From the NCBI RefSeq assembly GCF_002157735.2, contig NZ_AP018690.1, positions 496,001-560,000 on the forward strand: a DNA stretch of 64,000 nucleotides. The letters run 5' to 3'. The translations under genes were made by a program, and so were the position numbers. This document shows, one piece after another, positions 54,591 through 63,879 of the stretch (its first letter is position 1; each line of letters opens with the position of its first letter). A model generated the notes under the pieces. That model was not told the origin of the DNA, did no database searches, and saw only the letters and a program-made list of their open reading frames with translations. Source of the DNA: Vibrio aphrogenes (GTDB taxonomy: Bacteria > Pseudomonadota > Gammaproteobacteria > Enterobacterales > Vibrionaceae).

Positions 54591-55910
54591 ATGAATATTA
54601 CTCAAGGTCCTCAATTTAACGGCAAAGCATCAAAACGTATGCATGTAATGGCAAAACCGATTGGTGCGGTGTGCAATATCGACTGTGATTATTGTTATTA
54701 CCTGAGTAAACAAGATTTACTCGACTATAAAAAAGGCTGTTCGCCTGAAATGGACGATTCAGATCTTGAAACTTATATTCGCCAATATATCGAAGGTCAA
54801 AATACACCAGAAATCATCTTCACTTGGCAAGGGGGTGAGCCCACCTTATTAGGCGTCGATTACTTCCGCAAAGTCGTCGAGCTACAACGCCAATACTGCC
54901 CTGAAGGAATCACCATCTCAAATGACTTACAAACCAATGGCACCCTACTCAATGATACTTGGTGTCAATTCTTAGCAGAAAATCACTTTTTGGTGGGGTT
55001 AAGTATTGATGGGCCAGAGCTTTTACATAATGCCTACCGCACCAATAAAGCAGGTAAAGGGACGTTTAAGCAAGTGATGCGTGCCGTTGAGTTATTGCAT
55101 AAACATCAGGTTAAATTTGCCACTCTCACTTGTGTGAATAATTTGACGAGTCAAAATCCTCTAGAGGTATATCGCTTTTTACGCGATGAAGTGAAATCCC
55201 CACAAATGCAATTTATTCCTATCGTTGAACAAAAAACCTTCCGCACGATAGCGCCACAAAAAGGCGAGCAAACTCAGCCACGTCAAGGGGATAAACGACT
55301 CATTCCGGGCAATAAAAATTCCATCATGGAACCGTGGTGTGTTTCTGATCTTGCATGGGGTAACTTCCTGATTTCTATATTTAATGAATGGGCATTACAT
55401 GATGTCGGTAAGGTTTTCGTTCAATATTTCGAAGCCAGTGTCGAAGCTTGGATGGGGCGTAAAAATCCCTTATGTACTTTGGGTGAAATCTGTGGCAAAG
55501 GCTTAGCAATGGAGCCAACTGGTGACGTCTTTGCGTGTGATCATTATGTCTACCCAGATTATAAAATTGGCAATATTCATGAATCCACCATTGATGAAAT
55601 GGCCTATAGCCAAAAGCAGCAAGAGTTTGGATTTGCCAAATCTCGAACCCTGACCACACAATGCCAGCAATGTGACTATAAGTTTGCCTGTCATGGAGAA
55701 TGCCCCAAAAACCGCTTTATCAGCACCCGAGATGGTGAGCCCGGTTTAAATTATTTATGCGCAGGTTGGCATAAGTTCTTCTCTCATGTAGATCAATCCA
55801 TGGCGTATATTTTACGTCATCTCGGTCATCCGGTGGCTCATGGCAAGTTCAGTGATTCAGTGCTGCGCCAACAACTCGAGCAACGAGCACAATTTGAAAC
55901 TAAGTTTTAG
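54591..55910 (+). CDS. Anaerobic sulfatase-maturating enzyme (radical SAM)
   Basis: 439 residues. The radical SAM cluster motif is CNIDCDYC at residues 28-35 (CxxxCxxC) in GAVCNIDCDYCYYLSK, then FTWQGGEPTLLG and LSIDGPELLHNAYR. A SPASM-type C-terminus binds two auxiliary 4Fe-4S clusters: CTLGEICGKGLAMEPTGD, FACDHYVYPDYKIGN and QCQQCDYKFACHGECPKNRF. It oxidises the sulfatase's active-site Cys to formylglycine in the cytoplasm before export and works under low oxygen. It lies 316 bp after its presumed client, the sulfatase. Confidence 0.93.
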   Translation: MNITQGPQFNGKASKRMHVMAKPIGAVCNIDCDYCYYLSKQDLLDYKKGCSPEMDDSDLETYIRQYIEGQNTPEIIFTWQGGEPTLLGVDYFRKVVELQRQYCPEGITISNDLQTNGTLLNDTWCQFLAENHFLVGLSIDGPELLHNAYRTNKAGKGTFKQVMRAVELLHKHQVKFATLTCVNNLTSQNPLEVYRFLRDEVKSPQMQFIPIVEQKTFRTIAPQKGEQTQPRQGDKRLIPGNKNSIMEPWCVSDLAWGNFLISIFNEWALHDVGKVFVQYFEASVEAWMGRKNPLCTLGEICGKGLAMEPTGDVFACDHYVYPDYKIGNIHESTIDEMAYSQKQQEFGFAKSRTLTTQCQQCDYKFACHGECPKNRFISTRDGEPGLNYLCAGWHKFFSHVDQSMAYILRHLGHPVAHGKFSDSVLRQQLEQRAQFETKF

Positions 55911-55918
55911 GCATGATT

Positions 55919-56956
55919 ATGAAGAACAACACTCTCGCTTTATTCACCGCCTTAATTCTAATGCCCGGTATCGCTTTAATGCCGGCTATCACTGCACAAG
56001 CTGCCGCCGTGGAAGCGCCGGTAGCAAATTCATCATCGTCAGCCCCCTCGACACAAGAGCGTATCCAACAATTAGCTTATACTGCACAAGACATTAAAGT
56101 GCCTCTTCAAGAACGTGCTCAAGCATTACGTCAACTAGCACGATACCCAAATCAAAACTCATTGATTGCGGTCGCAAGAGCATTAAAAGACAGCCATGCA
56201 GAGATCCGAGAGGCTGCTCTAATAGGCGCTGAGCCTTATAAAATTGAACATCGTTGGACGATGGTGTCTCCGTTGCTCTCAGATAAAGTTTTAAATGTTC
56301 GCATTGTAGCTGCAGAAAATTTATTAAGAGATTATAACCATTTTGATAACGCTCAACAGCAAGCTTTAGAACCGGCAATCCAAGAGTTAATCTCAACATT
56401 ACAACCTAAAAACGATCCTGTCTCTCAATTACGCCTTGCCGATGCTTATCGTTGGCATCATCAATGGAAACAGGCGGACACGATATATCGTAATCTACTC
56501 AGCCAAGATGTTACTGAACCACAACTCTGGCTCAACCTTGCTGATAATGAAAACCGTCAACAACACAATCAAAAAGCATTGGATATTCTCAACGAGGCTC
56601 TGGTGAAACTACCCAACAATGCGGATATTCATTATTCAAAAGCAATGACCTTGGTACGTTTAAAACAAAAATCGCAAGCCGCACAAGCAATGCAAACGGC
56701 CGCCACATTAGCCAAAAGCAATAGCCACTATTGGTACTTAAATGGAGTTATTCAGGAAGAGTTTAATGTTGATGAGTCAACCAAATCATTTGAACAAGCA
56801 TATTTAATTTCAGGAGCTCCAGAGCAATTGTATGCCGTGTGCGGGGTCTATGCTCGGCACAATAATCCTAAGACGGGCTTATGTATTAGTGAGCTGGCAA
56901 AATATGCGCCTCCTCAGGTGATAGAACAGCTGAAACAACTAGCAAATAAACAATAA
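55919..56956 (+). CDS. Periplasmic HEAT/TPR-repeat protein
   Basis: 345 residues from the ATG at 55919 (an ATG at 55913 is also in frame). A signal peptide (ALFTALILMPGIALMPAITA, cleaved after AQAAA) precedes helical HEAT-like repeats (LQERAQALRQLARYPNQNSL, ALKDSHAEIREAALIGAE, SDKVLNVRIVAAENLL) and then TPR-like repeats from about residue 160 (YRWHHQWKQADTIYRNLL, NQKALDILNEALVKLPNNAD). Begins 8 bp after the maturase, so it shares that operon. It is likely a scaffold or cytochrome-linked factor; similar repeat architectures occur in multiheme cytochrome proteins, but no heme motif is present. Confidence 0.75.
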   Translation: MKNNTLALFTALILMPGIALMPAITAQAAAVEAPVANSSSSAPSTQERIQQLAYTAQDIKVPLQERAQALRQLARYPNQNSLIAVARALKDSHAEIREAALIGAEPYKIEHRWTMVSPLLSDKVLNVRIVAAENLLRDYNHFDNAQQQALEPAIQELISTLQPKNDPVSQLRLADAYRWHHQWKQADTIYRNLLSQDVTEPQLWLNLADNENRQQHNQKALDILNEALVKLPNNADIHYSKAMTLVRLKQKSQAAQAMQTAATLAKSNSHYWYLNGVIQEEFNVDESTKSFEQAYLISGAPEQLYAVCGVYARHNNPKTGLCISELAKYAPPQVIEQLKQLANKQ

Positions 56957-57101
56957 AACAGCCTCACTCTCTTATTTTTATGAAGTAACTTGTATTTATT
57001 ACGCCCCTTATCTAATGTGTTAACTGCAAGTAACTAAAGGATATTATTTATTCAGCTCACACACTAGTACACGATATTTACCCATAAACTAAGGATAACT
57101 T

Positions 57102-58085
57102 ATGAAAATATTTCGTTCTCTCACCTTGGCTGCTATTACGCTACTCAGCCACCAGGTTTTGGCTAATGTGGATCCCCTTCCCTCATGGAATGATACCCAA
57201 ACCAAAAAAAGCATTATTGAATATGTCCAACAAACCACTTCTCCCGATTCCAAACAGTTTATTCCGGTCAGTGAACGCATTGCCACTTTTGATAATGATG
57301 GCACTTTATGGGCTGAAAAGCCGGCGTATTTCCAACTGTATTACGCTATTGATCAAGTAAAAGCCCAAGCGAGCCAACACCCTGAATGGAAAAACACTGA
57401 ACCTTTTGCTTCCGTTTTAAAAGGGGATATGGAGGGAGTGAAAAAGTCCGGCGTAAAAGGAATTTTAGCCTTAGTCAATGCCACTCATTCAGGAATGAAT
57501 AGCGAAGAGTTTGATGCTTCCGTAAAAAACTGGCTTAAAACAGCACGTCATCCGGATACCCAGCGTCCTTTTACCCAAATGGTCTATCAACCCATGATTG
57601 AGTTGTTGCACTATTTACAAGACAACCAATTCAAGACTTATATCGTGTCAGCTGGTGGTGTGGATTTCATGCGTGCTTGGGCACCTGAAGTTTATGGTAT
57701 TCCTAAAGAGCAGATCTTTGGATCTTCCATGAAGACAGAATACAAAGTCATTGATGGAAAACCACAAATTATGCGTTTACCTGAAATTAGCGTCCTTAAT
57801 GATCAAGCGCAAAAACCCGCCACCATTCAAACCTACATTGGCATTCGTCCGGTCATTGCGGGCGGAAACTCAGATGGTGATTTAGAAATGCTCCAATGGA
57901 CGAAAGCATCATCTTACCCAAGCTTATCTTTACTCGTTCATCATACCGATGCAGAGCGTGAGTGGGCTTACGATAAAGAGTCTGCCGTCGGCCATTTAGA
58001 AAAAGCGTTGCCTTTAGCAAAGCAAGAAAAATGGACTGTGATTGATATGAAAAACGATTGGAATCAGATCTTTCCAAAGCAATAA
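57102..58085 (+). CDS. Periplasmic HAD-family phosphatase
   Basis: 327 residues with a signal peptide (FRSLTLAAITLLSHQVLA). HAD motif I is ATFDNDGTLWAEKP (catalytic Asp with DxDGT), motif II lies in YIVSAGGVDFMRAW, and the acidic motif IV is VIAGGNSDGDLEML. The large cap between ~70 and 190 may select substrate. Hydrolysis of a periplasmic phosphomonoester is expected. It starts 145 bp after the HEAT/TPR gene and may share the sulfatase-module function, but no direct link is visible. Similar secreted HADs often appear beside sulfatase genes. Confidence 0.82.
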   Translation: MKIFRSLTLAAITLLSHQVLANVDPLPSWNDTQTKKSIIEYVQQTTSPDSKQFIPVSERIATFDNDGTLWAEKPAYFQLYYAIDQVKAQASQHPEWKNTEPFASVLKGDMEGVKKSGVKGILALVNATHSGMNSEEFDASVKNWLKTARHPDTQRPFTQMVYQPMIELLHYLQDNQFKTYIVSAGGVDFMRAWAPEVYGIPKEQIFGSSMKTEYKVIDGKPQIMRLPEISVLNDQAQKPATIQTYIGIRPVIAGGNSDGDLEMLQWTKASSYPSLSLLVHHTDAEREWAYDKESAVGHLEKALPLAKQEKWTVIDMKNDWNQIFPKQ

Positions 58086-58272
58086 CCGAATCAAAAACTC
58101 ATTGATTCTTTAATCAACAATTGATTTTATAACCCGCTATTAATAGCAAATGAAACCCGATAAAGCGGCCTGATTTAAATGCTTAAGTGAACACTTTCGT
58201 CCGAACACGTTCGCGCATAGCATCGTATTAAATGGCTGCTTTATCTTTTTTCCTCTCTACCTCTTTCACTCT

Positions 58273-58668
58273 TTATCTTTCTTTATCTGTTTCACGCGTT
58301 AAACGTTGTGCTCGATTGGATTGATTGCCTGAAGGCTTTCCGACCGGTTTCGCTCTTTCTTTTAATAAATGTCGAATTGCAAGAATAGGATGAGGTAATA
58401 ACATTCTCGGGCCAGCATAAATCATCACCTGCCGCATTCTTTCTTTAGGTTCTGGCTTATAGCAGTGAATTGGGCAACGATTACACGTTGGTTTACTTTC
58501 CCCATACGGACAACGGTCTAATCGCATCGCCGCATAATGTTTTAACTCTTCACACTCAGTGCATAATCGCTGACGACTGTGATGGTGAGCTCGACAATAG
58601 AGCTCAATCATTGCTGAGACCGTTTTCATCTCCGTCAGCAAAGCACCTTGTAATAAGTTTTCAGGCAT
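58273..58668 (-). CDS. ygbA: YgbA family protein (nitrous oxide-stimulated promoter family)
   Basis: 131 residues. The cysteine cluster CTECEELKHYAAMRLDRCPY, then CNRCPIHCYKPE, and AGPRMLLPHPILAIRHLL match YgbA, a protein induced by nitric oxide stress in enterobacteria. The seven or so cysteines could bind a metal or iron-sulfur cluster and might sense NO damage. It follows the CobW-type GTPase on the same strand, with 5 bp between them, so the pair is an operon. Confidence 0.87.
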   Translation of the reverse strand: MPENLLQGALLTEMKTVSAMIELYCRAHHHSRQRLCTECEELKHYAAMRLDRCPYGESKPTCNRCPIHCYKPEPKERMRQVMIYAGPRMLLPHPILAIRHLLKERAKPVGKPSGNQSNRAQRLTRETDKER

Positions 58669-58673
58669 AGTTA

Positions 58674-59675
58674 TTACTCAATAATCAGTGACAACAGCAC
58701 ATCTTCTAATTGCTGCCACGGCATTAATTGACTATCAATCACTTCCAACCGAGATTCAAAACCTTCTAAACTCATTTGATTGACCGACACCACACCATTA
58801 GAAACATTAAACGCATAACAGCCTTGATCGGTATTGATCACCGCTTTGACTCGTTCGGCGGTCAGAGCCGATAACATAGAAAACAGTTGATCAAAATTAA
58901 ATTGGTATTCCGCACCAAATATCCAACCACAACTAAAATACCCTTGTCCTTTGTTTTCTTTACGAACGTACTTTTCACCCGGAGGTAAAGCAAATTGAGG
59001 GTCTAGATCAGCATGATGGTGATGATGAGGCTCCGATGCATCCGCACTTATCTCTTGTGATGCTCGCTCAACGTCTAATAAATCGGCTGAAATTTCACCA
59101 TTAATCGCCGTGACCAATTGTAAAAAATGCTCGTCTAATGGGTGAGTGTACTTAAAGCTTTCAAACCAAATCGCTAATTGAGCCAATTCCATCTCACTGG
59201 CTTGGTCGACTTTATTAGCAACAATGACTTGAGCGGATTCAAGTTGATCGTTAAAATTTTGATTTTTAGTATATTTTTCGTTCAATAGGTATTTAGGATC
59301 TAATAAAGCCAGCGTGGCCTTTAACTCAACATAAGGGGCGAACTGCTGGGATAAAAGTTTGGCGGTCACTTCCTTAGGATGCCCCAGTCCCGTTGGCTCA
59401 ATGATCAATCGATCAGGCTGTGTCCTTAATAAAGCGTTGATACCCACCGACATAGGAACCCCAGCAGTACAACACATGCACCCGCCTGGGATCTCTTTAA
59501 TCATTGCCCCGTGCTCCGTCATCATTGCGCCATCAATGCCAACTTCACCAAATTCATTCACCAACACTGCCCATTGTTCATTTTCAGGTTTATTCTTTAA
59601 TAAATGCAGAATAGTAGTGGTTTTTCCCGTTCCCAGAAAACCCGTAATGATATTGGTAGGAATTCGTTGTGGCAT
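58674..59675 (-). CDS. CobW/COG0523-family metallochaperone GTPase
   Basis: About 333 residues from the second of two adjacent ATGs (59675; the other is at 59678). P-loop GFLGTGKTTTILHLL, the metal-binding GGCMCC motif in PGGCMCCTAGVPMSVG, IEPTGLGHPKE and NKVDQASE give the G3E GTPase family. A His-rich linker (EPHHHHHADLD) precedes the C-terminal domain. Members load zinc, nickel or cobalt into target proteins. YgbA downstream may be its client, which would tie metal delivery to nitrosative stress; this is inference. Confidence 0.88.
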   Translation of the reverse strand: MPQRIPTNIITGFLGTGKTTTILHLLKNKPENEQWAVLVNEFGEVGIDGAMMTEHGAMIKEIPGGCMCCTAGVPMSVGINALLRTQPDRLIIEPTGLGHPKEVTAKLLSQQFAPYVELKATLALLDPKYLLNEKYTKNQNFNDQLESAQVIVANKVDQASEMELAQLAIWFESFKYTHPLDEHFLQLVTAINGEISADLLDVERASQEISADASEPHHHHHADLDPQFALPPGEKYVRKENKGQGYFSCGWIFGAEYQFNFDQLFSMLSALTAERVKAVINTDQGCYAFNVSNGVVSVNQMSLEGFESRLEVIDSQLMPWQQLEDVLLSLIIE

Positions 59676-59678
59676 CAT

Positions 59679-60281
59679 TTTCTCCTTAAAAACCGCTGAC
59701 CTTTAAAAAAATAAAGGCCTTATAAATGACGCTCGATTATACCCACCTGCTATTGAGGTTTCGATACTAAATTGAAAACTAAATTATCCCGCCTAAATTT
59801 CTAAGGCTAAAACGTAAAAAAGCGCACCAATCATAGTGCGCTTTTCCCCTCGAGTCTCAATCGTGAGTATGCGGATAAAGCTGCGTTAGCTTTCATCATA
59901 GTCGAGGATTTCAAATGGTATTGCGTGTACGTCCAAATTGTAGTGTTACTGAAAACAAAGATGCAATCCTATGTCTATCGTGTTCAACTCTATTAATGAA
60001 CCCCCAGATTACACCAAGCAGCAAACTTGTCCTCCATAGAAACGTTTCTTTTCCTGCTCATGATAAGCATGGCACAAAACAATAAAAGCTCAAGTTTATC
60101 GCTTAATCTCAACTATTCATGATCTAAGTAAAATAACTTTTCGTAACAATTTGATGTAATAATCACATTGAATCATATAATGTAATTATGGCCGGGCTAC
60201 CTATCCTAAACTCAAGCCCCCTAATTTATTATTCATTCCTTTATTCACATTGATTATTTATACGGTGGAAAATATAACTCA
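59679..60281. other. Divergent gap between GTPase and clcA, 603 bp
   Basis: Holds a hairpin terminator at 59816-59845 that is best used on the minus strand and has no gene in front of it, and about 430 bp of non-coding sequence up to clcA that includes the clcA promoter. A 22-codon ATG frame on the minus strand (around 59860-59900) has no ribosome site and is not called. Confidence 0.5.
59816..59845 (-). terminator. Orphan hairpin terminator
   Basis: AAAAGCGCAC (59818-59827) pairs with GTGCGCTTTT (59836-59845); six A residues at 59816-59821 give the U-tract on the minus strand. No coding gene precedes it on that strand within 430 bp. Confidence 0.7.
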
Positions 60282-61727
60282 ATGGCCAATACAAAATCCT
60301 TAAGACATTCGATCTCACGATACAAATCTAAACATTTTGTTGGTGTCATTCTCTCGAGAGATAAAACACCAGTTTCAATCCTCCTACTATCTAGCATCGT
60401 TGGATTATTAGCAGGGCTCGTGGGAACGTTTTTTGAAGTCGGTGTCCGTTGGGTTTCAGAGTCCCGAACAGACTGGTTAAAACAAGAGTTAAATTCCATG
60501 CTACCGCTTTGGTTATCTGCCATTTTAGTCAGTGCCGCCCTAGCCTTTATTGGCTATTACTTGGTCAACCGTTTTGCCCCTGAAGCCGCCGGCTCGGGTA
60601 TCCCTGAAATTGAAGGGGCTATGGATGATATTCGTCCTGTACGTTGGTGGCGAGTACTACCAGTAAAATTTTTTGGTGGTCTTGGCGCTTTAGGTTCTGG
60701 CATGGTGCTCGGTCGTGAAGGACCGACAGTCCAAATGGGTGGCAATATTGGACGTATGGTATCTGATATTTTCCGCCTAAAAGATCCTGATGGACGGCAT
60801 TCGCTATTAGCGTGTGGTGCCGCCGGTGGTTTGGCGGCAGCCTTTAATGCTCCTTTAGCCGGAATCATGTTTGTGGTTGAAGAGATGCGACCACACTTTC
60901 GATACAACTTATTGTCTATTAAAGCGGTGATTATTTCTTCGGTTATCGCCACCATTGTCTTTCGTTCAATCAGCGGACAAGATGCGGTAATTACCATGCC
61001 GCAATATACGGCCCCCGATTTAGACACCTTATGGCTTTTCCTTGTTTTAGGTTTGATTTTTGGTTTATTTGGCGTAATTTTTAACCGTCTAGTCACCTTC
61101 TCTCAAGACATGTTTGTGCTCATTCATCGTAACGACAAAAAACGTTATTTAATCACAGGGACCATCATAGGTGGGATCTTTGGTTTATTGCTTTTGTACT
61201 TACCCGAATTGACTGGTGGTGGTATTGAACTCATCCCAAGCGCAACTAATGGCGAATATAGCGTCAGTCTATTGTTCATTTTATTTCTTGCCCGAATCGC
61301 CACTACGCTAATTTGTTTTGGCTCAGGCGCACCCGGTGGGATCTTTGCGCCAATGTTAGCGCTCGGTACTCTATTTGGGACCTTTTATGGACAAGTGGCC
61401 TTAAACCTTGATCCAACACTAAATATTGCACCAGGCATGTTTGCCATTGCAGGTATGGGCGCATTATTTGCGGCCACGGTAAGAGCTCCTATCACGGGAA
61501 TTTTATTAGTCATTGAAATGACCAATAACTACCACCTTATTTTGCCATTAATTATTACGACGCTAGGTGCGACGATAGTGGCACAATTACTTGGTGGTCA
61601 ACCAATCTATACTCAGTTATTACATAGAACCTTGAAAAAAGACAAGCTACAACAAGGCGATCTTCCACAACAAAACACCAAGGCTGCAGACGACAAAGAA
61701 AGCAAACCTCAAACAGAAAATGCTTAA
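60282..61727 (+). CDS. clcA: H+/Cl- exchange transporter ClcA
   Basis: 481 residues of the CLC family. Chloride-binding motifs are GSGIPEIEGAMDD, GREGPTVQMGGNIG (with the external gating glutamate in GREGP) and GSGAPGGIFAPMLALG. The internal proton glutamate lies in IMFVVEEMRPHF, so this is an exchanger rather than a channel. E. coli ClcA works in extreme acid resistance. About 17 hydrophobic segments are visible. The C-terminal ~45 residues are polar. Monocistronic. Confidence 0.94.
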   Translation: MANTKSLRHSISRYKSKHFVGVILSRDKTPVSILLLSSIVGLLAGLVGTFFEVGVRWVSESRTDWLKQELNSMLPLWLSAILVSAALAFIGYYLVNRFAPEAAGSGIPEIEGAMDDIRPVRWWRVLPVKFFGGLGALGSGMVLGREGPTVQMGGNIGRMVSDIFRLKDPDGRHSLLACGAAGGLAAAFNAPLAGIMFVVEEMRPHFRYNLLSIKAVIISSVIATIVFRSISGQDAVITMPQYTAPDLDTLWLFLVLGLIFGLFGVIFNRLVTFSQDMFVLIHRNDKKRYLITGTIIGGIFGLLLLYLPELTGGGIELIPSATNGEYSVSLLFILFLARIATTLICFGSGAPGGIFAPMLALGTLFGTFYGQVALNLDPTLNIAPGMFAIAGMGALFAATVRAPITGILLVIEMTNNYHLILPLIITTLGATIVAQLLGGQPIYTQLLHRTLKKDKLQQGDLPQQNTKAADDKESKPQTENA

Positions 61728-62000
61728 CCACAAACAAAACTGCACAAAATACAAGCAACCCTAAGTATTAACAATGCACCATCATTAATCACAAGCATTA
61801 ATATGGTGCATTCGCTTTTTCTCTCTTGCCACCATCACCACCTAATCCCTTACTTTTATTAGTCATTTATTTTTAATCCAGCCCCAAAAACTTGGCATCA
61901 TAATTGCTGTGTAGAATTAGAATGCATCAATTTAGTGCCGAGTTATCAAGACCGCCCAAAAAGAATGCACATTATTTTTATTCACAGGAGAGATGTCAAT

Positions 62001-63221
62001 ATGGATGAGTCAAGTACTCAAATTTATGGCGCAGTACAAGCGCTAACCCAAAGCTCCGATACGCTTTTTTTGCTGCTTGGCGCTATTATGGTTTTTCTTA
62101 TGCACGCCGGCTTTGCGTTTTTAGAGGTAGGTACAGTAAGACACAAAAATCAAGTTAATGCTTTAGTCAAAATATTATCGGACTTTGGGGTATCAACTAT
62201 CGCATATTTCTTTTTTGGATATTGGATCGCCTACGGTCATACTTTCTTTGCCTCAGCTCCAACCTTAGCCGCAGGCAATGGCTATGAATTAGTTAAGTTT
62301 TTCTTCCTTCTTACTTTTGCCGCAGCAATTCCAGCGATTGTCTCAGGCGGCATAGCGGAAAGAGCTCGGTTTTATCCGGTCCTAATTGCGACTTTTTTCA
62401 TTGTCGGCTTTATCTATCCCATTTTTGAAGGCATGATTTGGCATAACAATTTTGGGTTACAATCATGGTTTGAAACCCATTTTACTGTCGGTTTTCATGA
62501 TTTCGCAGGCTCAGTCGTTGTACATGGTGTCGGTGGGTGGATTGCCTTGATTGCAGTCATTTTCTTAGGGATGCGTAATGGCCGTATCCGAGCGGGAAAA
62601 CACACTAACTTTGCCCCTTCCAATATCCCATTTTTAGCATTGGGCGCATGGATTCTATCAGTTGGCTGGTTCGGGTTTAATGTCATGTCCGCTCAATCAA
62701 TTAATGGGATCAGTGGCTTAGTTGCAATGAATTCCTTAATGGCTATGGCTGGAGGGATCTTGGCAGCTATAATCATCGGCAAGAATGATCCAGGCTTTAT
62801 TCATAACGGACCATTGGCTGGTTTAGTTGCCGTCTGTGCTGGTTCTGATTTAATGCATCCTTTAGGTGCCTTATTAACCGGAATCATCGCTGCAGCCATT
62901 TTCGTATCGTTATTTACCTATATGCAAAATAAAACCAAAATTGATGATGTATTAGGTGTCTGGCCATTACATGGTGTGTGTGGGGCTTGGGGGGGCATTG
63001 CAGCGGGTATCTTTGGTCAAACAAGTCTTGGTGGAATCGGCGGGGTAAGCTTAACCGTACAAATTATCGGAACCTTGATCGGAATTACTATCGCGGTTCT
63101 CGGCTCTTTGATTGTCTACGGAGCCATTCACAAATTTACTGGTTTACGCTTAAGTGAAGAAGAAGAATATAACGGTGCCGATCTTTCTATTCATCGAATC
63201 AGCGCGACTAACGAAGATTGA
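62001..63221 (+). CDS. amt: Ammonium transporter (Amt family)
   Basis: 406 residues from the ATG at 62001, preceded by AGGAG. About eleven membrane helices; no cleavable signal is obvious. LFLLLGAIMVFLMHAGFAFL opens helix 1, followed by EVGTVRHKNQVNALVKILSD and YFFFGYWIAYGH, with the twin-His pore in HDFAGSVVVHGVGGWIALI and later VWPLHGVCGAWGGIAAGIFG. The cytoplasmic tail ends GADLSIHRISATNED. It imports ammonium. A glnK gene is not seen here. The frame extends 22 codons upstream but without ribosome site. Confidence 0.92.
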   Translation: MDESSTQIYGAVQALTQSSDTLFLLLGAIMVFLMHAGFAFLEVGTVRHKNQVNALVKILSDFGVSTIAYFFFGYWIAYGHTFFASAPTLAAGNGYELVKFFFLLTFAAAIPAIVSGGIAERARFYPVLIATFFIVGFIYPIFEGMIWHNNFGLQSWFETHFTVGFHDFAGSVVVHGVGGWIALIAVIFLGMRNGRIRAGKHTNFAPSNIPFLALGAWILSVGWFGFNVMSAQSINGISGLVAMNSLMAMAGGILAAIIIGKNDPGFIHNGPLAGLVAVCAGSDLMHPLGALLTGIIAAAIFVSLFTYMQNKTKIDDVLGVWPLHGVCGAWGGIAAGIFGQTSLGGIGGVSLTVQIIGTLIGITIAVLGSLIVYGAIHKFTGLRLSEEEEYNGADLSIHRISATNED

Positions 63222-63879
63222 TAGATAACAAATCAACCAGTTACAGTATAATCATTTTTTGTCTATAACACGGATCTGAATATAATAGCCACTGCGAATC
63301 AAACACATGCCGCAGTGGTTATCGGAATAAGCGGTTCAACTTTTGCCCCCTACTCACTGCCTCTATTGATATTGCTTACAGCTTATTCCAATGAAATAAA
63401 AAATATATATGCAAAATTGGAATCAGAACCCGAAAAAAAATAATGATATTCGTCACACTTTTAAAAAATAATGAATTCCAAAAAAACAGCATTATTCGTC
63501 CAATTCTTGACCAAAACTTACTTCTCATTCACAATTAATACATAAAACAAATGATTTAAAACTCAAAGAAAAAATATATAACACACTGATATTTAAAGCC
63601 CTCTTTGCATGTATACCAATGGGTCTCCCTCTATTTCTTACTTACTATTCCGATGATTATTAATGCATTTATCAAATCGATTTTAGACAATGAATATTTA
63701 CAAAAGTTTCACACTTGTAGATTGATAAACTACGCTTAGAGCAGTATTGTGTACACAGCGTTTGATAACTTTTTAAATTTCAAACAGCTAGCTAACAAAA
63801 CCATGACCAACCTTTATGTTCGTAAGGTTTTGGTTGACTGGTTCACTAATATGGACAATTAATTTTGGTTGGTGCCTAT
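63222..63879. other. Gap between amt and the last gene, 658 bp
   Basis: A stem of AGCCACTGCG (63287-63296) and CGCAGTGGTT (63311-63320) lies 65 bp after amt; it lacks a U-tract but may terminate it. The rest is very AT-rich. ACCAACCTT (63806-63814) and AAGGTTTTGGT (63824-63834) form a stem-loop 45-75 bp before the last gene, in its probable leader. Confidence 0.5.

Noticed and set aside
54591-55910. Naming the radical SAM protein as a quinohemoprotein or peptide-modifying maturase
   Set aside because: The CxxxCxxC start, LSIDGP and SPASM cysteines next to a Cys-type sulfatase fit the sulfatase maturase group better.
59860-59910. Short minus-strand frame ending next to the orphan terminator
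   Set aside because: Only 22 codons, no Shine-Dalgarno sequence and no known relative; listed as non-coding.
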